Part shown: piece after piece, positions 1 to 4,158 of the stretch | How positions within the stretch are numbered: position 1 is the first letter of the stretch | Layout: the number at the start of each line of letters is the position of its first letter | NCBI GenBank assembly: GCA_023410905.1 | Contig: JAEYPL010000241.1 | Coordinates: 1 to 6,379 of the forward strand | Length of the DNA: 6,379 nt | Source: Pseudomonadota bacterium | Lineage (GTDB): Bacteria; Pseudomonadota; Alphaproteobacteria; Rhizobiales; Hyphomicrobiaceae | Reading direction: 5' to 3' | Made by a program: the position numbers and the translations under genes | The notes under the pieces: generated by a model | The model's database searches: none | Told to the model about the DNA's origin: nothing | The model's input: the letters and a program-made list of their open reading frames with translations, nothing else

Positions 1-26
1 TGTTCATTTCGTCCGGACAGACCGGG

Positions 27-764
27 ATGTCATTGCCAGCCGCGCGTCAGTGCCGACATGGATGCAGAGCCGTTCTCGCGGCTCTGATCGCGGTCGGCGT
101 GACTGCGTGTGCCGAGGAGCCGCCGGCCGAGCGCTATACTGGAGAGATCGAAGCCCAGCAGGAGCAGGAGCGGCTCTCACTCAAGGACAGTTGGGACAAC
201 GGCACGAGCGTGCATCGCGCGTCACCGCCTCTCGCGAAAGTCGTCTATGCGCCGCCGCCGGAGCCGCGTTCTGCGCCCGCTGCTCCCGAGAGGCCTCGCG
301 TCGCCGCGCCTGCACCGCCACCGGCAGCGCCTGCCAAACCCGCATCGCCAAGGCCTGCTCCCGATCTAGCGATTTCGGCGCCACCGGCTGCTCGCCCTCC
401 GCCGGCGCCCGCGCCGAAAGCGCTCACCGAGAGTGATCTGCAACAAGATACCGCGCGCTGCGGCGTCGGCGTCGATTGCCTCGCCCTGCTGCGCGCGATG
501 ATCGCCGATCCGACGCAGTCCTGGATGATGCGGGCACCGACGCCCATGGAGTTCTCCAACGGCACGCGACTCTTCGCCTACCGCGCGCTGCGCAAGACGC
601 TCGACTGCGGCAAGCTGCGCTTTGCCAGCGCGGAACTCGACTGGGCGCTCGATACCTTCGGGCGCGACGTCGACGGTATGCAGGCCGGCCAGCGCGCGCG
701 TGTCGCGGCACTGGCCGGAGAAGTCCGCGCTGCGCTCGAAGCCGAGATCAAGCAGCGCTGCTGA
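27..764 (+). CDS. Pro/Ala-rich putative lipoprotein of unknown function
   Basis: This 245-aa protein looks like an exported lipoprotein. Residues 1-27 form a signal peptide: Arg/His-containing n-region, hydrophobic stretch AVLAALIAVGV, then a lipobox VTAC with the lipidated Cys at 28. Ala at +2 would favour outer-membrane sorting if the E. coli Lol rule applies. Residues 29-75 are charged (Glu/Gln-rich around 40-50). Residues about 76-131 are a Pro/Ala linker of low complexity, probably an extended periplasmic spacer. The C-terminal part (about 133-245) looks globular and helical, with Cys 145, 151, 194 and 245 (the last residue), which could form two disulfides. I recognise no named domain. 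The reading frame stays open to the left window edge and the Shine-Dalgarno before ATG 27 is weak, so an upstream start is possible, but the signal peptide fits ATG 27. It converges with the VOC gene, 13 nt apart. Confidence 0.8.
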   Translation: MSLPAARQCRHGCRAVLAALIAVGVTACAEEPPAERYTGEIEAQQEQERLSLKDSWDNGTSVHRASPPLAKVVYAPPPEPRSAPAAPERPRVAAPAPPPAAPAKPASPRPAPDLAISAPPAARPPPAPAPKALTESDLQQDTARCGVGVDCLALLRAMIADPTQSWMMRAPTPMEFSNGTRLFAYRALRKTLDCGKLRFASAELDWALDTFGRDVDGMQAGQRARVAALAGEVRAALEAEIKQRC

Positions 765-777
765 CGTCGCCCGAGCC

Positions 778-1164
778 TCAGCTCCGCTCGAGCAGCTCGA
801 TGGAGACGCCTTCCGGTCCGCGCAGGAAGGCAATGCGCACGCCAGGCCGAATGTTGTTCGGCTCCATGGTGAATTCGGCGCCCTTCTTCTTGAGATCCGC
901 GACCACCGCATCCATACCGGTCACTTCAAGACCGAAGTGATCGAGGCCCTGATAGGGCGTCTTCGGCGGCGAGGCGACGCCATCGCCCGGCGTGACCTGC
1001 GCGATGAAAACGCTGCCGCCACCGATCTTGAGGTCGATGCGGGTTTTGCCCCCGGGCTGCGGCGTGCGGATCACCTCGGCGCCGAACATGCGTACGTAGA
1101 AGTCGGCCGTCGCCTCGGGGTCGGGGCTACGCAGGTGAATATGGTCCCACTTGAATGTCGCCAT
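778..1164 (-). CDS. VOC family protein (glyoxalase/bleomycin-resistance fold)
   Basis: This 128-aa protein has the size and pattern of a single-chain vicinal-oxygen-chelate enzyme, cytoplasmic and probably a dimer. Two beta-alpha-beta-beta-beta modules are visible: residues 4-57 begin with DHIHLRSPDPEATADFY, and residues 73-126 begin with LDHFGLEV and end with GPEGVSIELLE. Candidate metal ligands are His8 or His10, His76 and Glu123, the positions used by glyoxalase I-type members. The substrate cannot be told from sequence; glyoxalase, dioxygenase, isomerase and antibiotic-binding members all share this fold. The ATG at 1164 is supported by GGGAGGAG at 1168-1175 on the minus strand. No signal peptide or membrane segment is seen. 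It lies 103 nt downstream of the 71-aa gene on the same strand and may be co-transcribed with it, since I see no terminator in the gap. Confidence 0.92.
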   Translation of the reverse strand: MATFKWDHIHLRSPDPEATADFYVRMFGAEVIRTPQPGGKTRIDLKIGGGSVFIAQVTPGDGVASPPKTPYQGLDHFGLEVTGMDAVVADLKKKGAEFTMEPNNIRPGVRIAFLRGPEGVSIELLERS

Positions 1165-1267
1165 GGTCTCCTCCCGTGTGAGCTGTTTGCTTGGTGAGAG
1201 CCTAGCGCGCGGCGAGGCTCCTGGCCAAGCTCATCGGCACAGGGGAGGAATACCGGCGTGAAGCACG

Positions 1268-1483
1268 TCAGGCGTCCACCGCGACGAGCCGCGGCCCCTC
1301 GGTCTCGGCGCCGAAGCGACGCAGGAACGTGCTGGCTGCCGCGAAGGAGCGGCGCGATTGCGTCACCTCGCGCAGCTCGAACATGAGCGTCGACAGGGCT
1401 GCTACGTCCTCGGCGTCCAGCATCATGGCCGGGTAAGTGCGGCGAACGGGCTGCTCAGGATCATCGTTTGTTTCTTCGTACAT
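1268..1483 (-). CDS. Small hypothetical protein, 71 aa
   Basis: I do not recognise this protein. It starts MYEETNDDPEQPVRRTYPAM, with an acidic N-terminus. Residues about 23-55 look helical and amphipathic (DAEDVAALSTLMFELREVTQ then a basic SRRSFAAASTFLRRFG), followed by a short polar tail ending in VDA. There is no signal peptide, membrane segment or Cys. The frame is open further upstream to 1723, but that longer version would run through the rlpA terminator and into rlpA. The ATG at 1483 is preceded by AAAGGAG (1492-1498 on the minus strand) at an 8-nt spacing, one of the best ribosome binding sites in the window, so this start is preferred. Helix content and size would fit a small DNA- or protein-binding factor, but this is only a guess. 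Confidence 0.7.
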   Translation of the reverse strand: MYEETNDDPEQPVRRTYPAMMLDAEDVAALSTLMFELREVTQSRRSFAAASTFLRRFGAETEGPRLVAVDA

Positions 1484-1491
1484 TGTGGCGG

Positions 1492-1498
1492 CTCCTTT
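1492..1498 (-). promoter_or_regulatory. Ribosome binding site that fixes the start of the 71-aa gene
   Basis: The minus strand reads AAAGGAG, then 8 nt, then ATG at 1483. It decides in favour of the 71-aa product over longer in-frame alternatives. The GGAGCC that includes it (1490-1495) is complementary to GGCTCC further up the leader (1566-1571), so it could be masked by the leader RNA. Confidence 0.75.
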
Positions 1499-1513
1499 GG
1501 CCGACAGGCCCCG

Positions 1514-1571
1514 GGCTCCAGTTCCAGGCGCCTTATGCTCGGCCACTGCATAAAGATGAGACGCTGGAGCC
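1514..1571 (-). other. Nested inverted repeats in the leader of the 71-aa gene
   Basis: Outer arms GGCTCCAG at 1514-1521 and CTGGAGCC at 1564-1571 are perfect 8-bp complements. They enclose perfect 6-bp inner arms TTATGC (1533-1538) and GCATAA (1548-1553) around a 9-nt loop. The arrangement would fold as two coaxial stems in a transcript running to the gene at 1483. A further imperfect hairpin lies just upstream, with arms at 1572-1578 and 1586-1593. I do not recognise a known riboswitch or small-RNA family. Function is inferred only from position and symmetry. Confidence 0.4.
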
Positions 1572-1621
1572 TGCCCACAAGTTCGGTGGGGCATCAGCTT
1601 TTTGTGAGAGCATCGAAGCGC

Positions 1622-1660
1622 GCAAAGCAAAAGCGGCACGCCACTTGATGGCGCGCCGCT
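1622..1660 (-). terminator. Intrinsic terminator of rlpA
   Basis: Arms 1632-1643 and 1649-1660 give a 12-bp stem with a 5-nt loop. As plus-strand DNA it has one A/C mismatch, but in minus-strand RNA that position becomes a G-U pair, so the stem is continuous. On the minus strand the stem runs directly into CTTTTGCTTTG. It begins 28 nt past the rlpA stop. The T-tract exists only on the minus side, so it is directional. Confidence 0.9.
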
Positions 1661-1688
1661 CGATCTTGCAGTTCGTTTCGGCGCGGCT

Positions 1689-2291
1689 TCAGCGGCCCAG
1701 GACTTCCATGCGCACGCGCGCAATGCCTTGACCCTGCATACCGATCACGCCGGCGGCAGCTTTCGACAGATCGATGATCCGCCCCGCGATGTACGGTCCA
1801 CGGTCATTGATGGTGACGACCACCGAGCGGCCATTGGCTGCATGGGTGACACGCACGCGCGTGCCGAAGGGCAGCGTCTTGTGGGCGGCTGTCATGGCAT
1901 TGGGATTGAACCAGCCGCCGGAAGCGACGCGCTGGGGCTGCCAGTAGAACGAGGCGATGCCGTGATGTCCGCCACCGCTCGTGCTCGCCCCGGCATCGTT
2001 CCCGAGTGAAGCGACCCGGCGCGCACTGCGGCGCGAGGCCCGCCGCGTTTCCCGGCTCTCGTCATCGCGGACGCGAGCTGTGCGGTTACGGCGGCGCTCC
2101 TGACGTTCGGCGCGTTGTGAGGGACGTGCCTCCATGGCGCCGAGGTTCGAGCGGCGGTAGGAGTTGATCGAGATACTGTCGCGATATTCGCTTCTGCCTT
2201 CAAATGTGTAGCCTGAATCCGCCAATGCCGGCGTTGCCAGGGCGGCAACAGTCATACCGATGGCAATTGGCAGTGCTCGCAGGATACGCAT
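1689..2291 (-). CDS. rlpA: RlpA-like septal ring lytic transglycosylase family protein
   Basis: This 200-aa exported protein carries a C-terminal double-psi beta-barrel (DPBB), the fold of RlpA, which in Pseudomonas cleaves glycan strands lacking stem peptides. Residues 1-24 are a Sec signal peptide ending TPALA, with no lipobox, so it should be free in the periplasm rather than lipidated like E. coli RlpA. Residues 56-92 are an Arg-rich linker (16 Arg in 37). The DPBB spans about 108-198: GIASFYW, then AMTAAHKTLPFGT (His137), then TINDRGPY (Asp163), then GRIIDLS. No SPOR domain follows. The position that is usually Glu in the ASGE motif reads Gly (ASGGWFNP, Gly126), so catalysis needs proof. 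The start is ATG 2291, because GGAGG lies just upstream; a TTG six codons earlier would place that site inside the gene. The gene has its own terminator and a 419-nt upstream gap, so it is probably a single-gene unit. Confidence 0.9.
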   Translation of the reverse strand: MRILRALPIAIGMTVAALATPALADSGYTFEGRSEYRDSISINSYRRSNLGAMEARPSQRAERQERRRNRTARVRDDESRETRRASRRSARRVASLGNDAGASTSGGGHHGIASFYWQPQRVASGGWFNPNAMTAAHKTLPFGTRVRVTHAANGRSVVVTINDRGPYIAGRIIDLSKAAAGVIGMQGQGIARVRMEVLGR

Positions 2292-2295
2292 ACGA

Positions 2296-2300
2296 CCTCC
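2296..2300 (-). promoter_or_regulatory. Ribosome binding site deciding the rlpA start
   Basis: The minus strand reads GGAGG, then TCGT, then ATG at 2291. The spacing is short (4 nt) but the match is perfect, and it rules out the in-frame TTG at 2309. Confidence 0.75.
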
Positions 2301-2555
2301 AGTCTTCAAAAGGCGACCCGGGCTGCTTCATACAGTCCCGTGGTGGAGGCTCAGCACCGCATCGACACCGGAGGCCGGAATGTCAGCCGCTCAGTGCGGC
2401 TGCCGCATTCGCATTCGGGCTTTCGGTGTTGTGCTCCCTCGCTCGGACCGCCAGATGGTCCCCCGTCGCCGGCTGACAAGCCGCGGTGTTGCTTTCCCCG
2501 CGTCTCTGGCAGGCCGAACACAAGCAGGGGGAAGCGTGGTCGTCAACCATGGCGT

Positions 2556-2570
2556 CTGAATTCGATTCAG
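2556..2570. repeat. 15-bp palindrome upstream of rlpA
   Basis: CTGAAT TCG ATTCAG has perfect 6-bp arms around a 3-nt centre. It lies about 265 nt before the rlpA start and includes a GANTC site (2564-2568), the target of the CcrM methylase found in many Alphaproteobacteria. It could be an operator, but no regulator is known. Confidence 0.4.
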
Positions 2571-2649
2571 CAGGTGCTTGAATTTGGCCACAATTTATGC
2601 GTCAGAAGGCCGCATTATGCCGCATGCGTTATGTGCGCGAGAGCATAAG

Positions 2650-2675
2650 CTCCGACCGCTTGCCGAGGGTCGGAG
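2650..2675 (-). terminator. Possible terminator of the rnr-DUF983-NUDIX cluster
   Basis: CTCCGACC (2650-2657) and GGTCGGAG (2668-2675) form a perfect 8-bp stem with a 10-nt loop, 35 nt past the NUDIX stop on the minus strand. The following minus-strand bases, CTTATGCTC, are a poor U-tract, so it may be a weak terminator, a 3'-end-protecting hairpin or a binding site. Confidence 0.4.
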
Positions 2676-2710
2676 AGCAATACTGCTATCAGTCGAAAAA
2701 GTGGGCGACG

Positions 2711-3532
2711 TCAGATGCTTGCCGCGTCGAGATGCAGCATCTCGCGGCGGAAGGTGCCGTGACGATTGAAGTAGTAGGGGATCGGCACTGACGCGTCGTC
2801 GAGCGAACGCTTCGCTATGCGTTCGCCGAGATCCTCCAGGATCACGCGGGTGATCGGCGGCAGATCCAGCTCGCGCGCCTCAACGAGCGTCATCCACACG
2901 AGACCCGACAGCTCGCCGTCATTGTGATCCGTGCTCTTGGCGATGGCCGACGCCTCCACACAGAAGAACCGCGTATCGAAGCGGCGCGGGCGGCCGGGCG
3001 GCGTGATGGCACGCGCGAGAAATGTGAGCGACGCGAGATCGGGCACGAAACCGTGCGCCTGGAATTGGCGCCAAGACTTTGCCGCGGGACTGTCCAGCGA
3101 CGGGTTCTCGGATGGCGGCGCGATTTCGGGCGGAGCCGCCGCGCTGCCGCCGATGATGATGCCGGCTTCCTCGAAGGTCTCGCGCACGGCCGTCATGCCG
3201 AGGCCACGGGCGCGCGCGGGACTGGGATGCCCCTTCATGTCGAGCAGCAGTTTATCGGCTTCGCTTTGGCGCAGCTCACGCGAAGCCGTCATGATCTTGT
3301 CGTCGGCGTCGAGACGCCCGCCCGGGAAGACGTACTTTCCCGGCATGAATTTGAGATCGTCGCGGCGCTTGCCGAGCAGCACGCGTGGTGCCGCACCTTT
3401 GCTGTCGATGATGATCAGGGTCGACGCATCGCGCGGACGCAGTACAGGTGTCTTCGCCTTGGCGGGAGGGGCGCCGGTCTTGGCAGCGGCGCGCTCGGCC
3501 ACCAGGGCCTTGAAGGCTTCGTTCTCGCTCAA
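2711..3532 (-). CDS. NUDIX hydrolase with an insertion in the Nudix box
   Basis: This 273-aa cytoplasmic protein belongs to the NUDIX superfamily, which cleaves nucleoside diphosphates linked to another group X. The domain covers about residues 36-240. FPGGRLDADD (69-78) is the start of the Nudix box and AVRETFEEAGI (115-125) its end, with Glu118, Glu121 and Glu122 as likely Mg2+ ligands. The two halves are some 30 residues further apart than in the standard 23-residue box, as in NUDT19-type proteins, some of which act on CoA derivatives. Later landmarks are RRFDTRFF (183-190), GELSGLVWM (206-214) and DLPPITRVILEDL (223-235). The substrate is unknown. The start is TTG 3532: its TTGA overlaps the TGA stop of the DUF983 gene, and GGGAG (3539-3543) sits 6 nt upstream. 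A longer frame to 3625 exists but would add Arg-rich, shadow-like sequence overlapping the neighbour. Confidence 0.88.
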   Translation of the reverse strand: MSENEAFKALVAERAAAKTGAPPAKAKTPVLRPRDASTLIIIDSKGAAPRVLLGKRRDDLKFMPGKYVFPGGRLDADDKIMTASRELRQSEADKLLLDMKGHPSPARARGLGMTAVRETFEEAGIIIGGSAAAPPEIAPPSENPSLDSPAAKSWRQFQAHGFVPDLASLTFLARAITPPGRPRRFDTRFFCVEASAIAKSTDHNDGELSGLVWMTLVEARELDLPPITRVILEDLGERIAKRSLDDASVPIPYYFNRHGTFRREMLHLDAASI

Positions 3533-3999
3533 CGCGCGCTCCCGCGATCTCCGGCAACGGCGGGCATCGGCTCGGGCTCGGGCATATCCTCGCTGCCGCC
3601 GAAGCCATGCATGCGCTTCGACCACTGGAGACCGATGAGCGCGCCCTTCACGGCGGGCAACATCGCGAGGCAGAGGAAGAGCGTCAGCGGCAACCAGATC
3701 GCCATGTGGACCCAGGTCGCGGGCGAGAGCGCGCGCTCCAGAATGAGTGCGCCAGCAACCACGATGTGACCCACGATCGAGATGGTGAAATAGGCTGGCG
3801 CGTCATCGGCGCGCTGATGATGCAGCTCCTCGCCGCAATGATCGCAACTATCTGCAACCTTGAGATAGGCGCTGTAGAGGTGTCCTTCACCGCAAGCCGG
3901 ACACTTGCCGAGCGTGGCGCGCCCCATGGCCTGCCACGTATCGCGCGGCGCGAGGGGATCGACGGCATGGTGTGCGTGAGATTCGTGCGTGTGGGTCAT
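3529..3999 (-). CDS. DUF983 family membrane protein with zinc ribbon
   Basis: This 156-aa protein matches the DUF983 pattern. The N-terminus is His-rich (His 3, 5, 8, 10, 11). A zinc ribbon follows, with CPACG at 33-37 and CDHCG at 52-56 (Cys 33, 36, 52, 55). Two hydrophobic segments at about 71-90 and 97-117 should cross the inner membrane. The tail is Pro/Glu-rich and then basic. The family's function is not established, so none is assigned. ATG 3999 is chosen because the minus strand carries GGAAGGG (4006-4012) at 6-nt spacing; a GTG five codons earlier would fall inside that site. It lies 159 nt after rnr and its stop overlaps the start of the NUDIX gene, indicating coupled translation of the pair. 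Whether it shares the rnr transcript or has its own promoter in the gap is not clear; I saw no good promoter there. Confidence 0.9.
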   Translation of the reverse strand: MTHTHESHAHHAVDPLAPRDTWQAMGRATLGKCPACGEGHLYSAYLKVADSCDHCGEELHHQRADDAPAYFTISIVGHIVVAGALILERALSPATWVHMAIWLPLTLFLCLAMLPAVKGALIGLQWSKRMHGFGGSEDMPEPEPMPAVAGDRGSAR

Positions 4000-4158
4000 G
4001 GTCTGCCCTTCCACCCGGCGACATCGGGAGCATCGCTGCCCGAATAATCAGCATGTCGCCTTTCGAGGAAATAGTGCCTAACGGCAGCTAGGTCCATGTG
4101 GCAAACCGCATGGCAGGCTGCGTCATGAGCACACGTGCGGCTGAGGCCTATGACGCTG

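Larger units (their letters stand above)
2292..2710. other. Non-coding region between the NUDIX gene and rlpA
   Basis: No credible gene is seen in these 419 nt; the open frames here lack ribosome binding sites and recognisable protein. Reading on the minus strand it holds, in order: a hairpin after the NUDIX stop (2650-2675); a less GC-rich stretch with repeated TTATG (2595-2648); a 15-bp palindrome (2556-2570); TTGACG (2541-2546) as a possible -35, with only a poor -10 (TTGTGT, 2518-2523) at 17-nt spacing; and a 7-bp stem with 5-nt loop (2384-2402, CAGCCGC/GCGGCTG). It should contain the rlpA promoter and a long rlpA leader. The exact promoter cannot be fixed by eye. Confidence 0.6.

Noticed and set aside
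366..911. 181-codon minus-strand frame across the lipoprotein and VOC 3' ends
   Set aside because: It overlaps two supported genes, has no recognisable domain and is of shadow-like composition.
1572..1602. Hairpin followed by TTTTT on the plus strand, resembling a terminator
   Set aside because: No plus-strand gene lies upstream; the nearest genes are on the minus strand. The stem has a bulge and the T-run is separated from it by several bases.
1484..1723. Extension of the 71-aa gene to a 151-codon frame
   Set aside because: It would start inside rlpA and cross the rlpA terminator, and the added sequence is Cys/Arg/Ala-rich and protein-unlike. The internal ATG has the strong ribosome binding site.
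2924..3769. Long plus-strand open frames (281 and 235 codons) opposite the NUDIX and DUF983 genes
   Set aside because: They are antisense to well-supported genes, are Arg/Ala-rich as expected from GC-rich shadow frames, and show no motif or ribosome binding site.
3996..4097. 33-codon minus-strand frame ending in an ATGA overlap with the DUF983 start, a possible leader peptide
   Set aside because: The ATG at 4097 has no Shine-Dalgarno, the sequence is not peptide-leader-like, and a chance overlap is likely. Conservation in relatives would reopen the case.
4000..4158. Possible promoter in the rnr-DUF983 gap
   Set aside because: Only weak hexamers at poor spacing were found (for example GATTAT preceded by TTCCTC at 15 nt), not enough to call.
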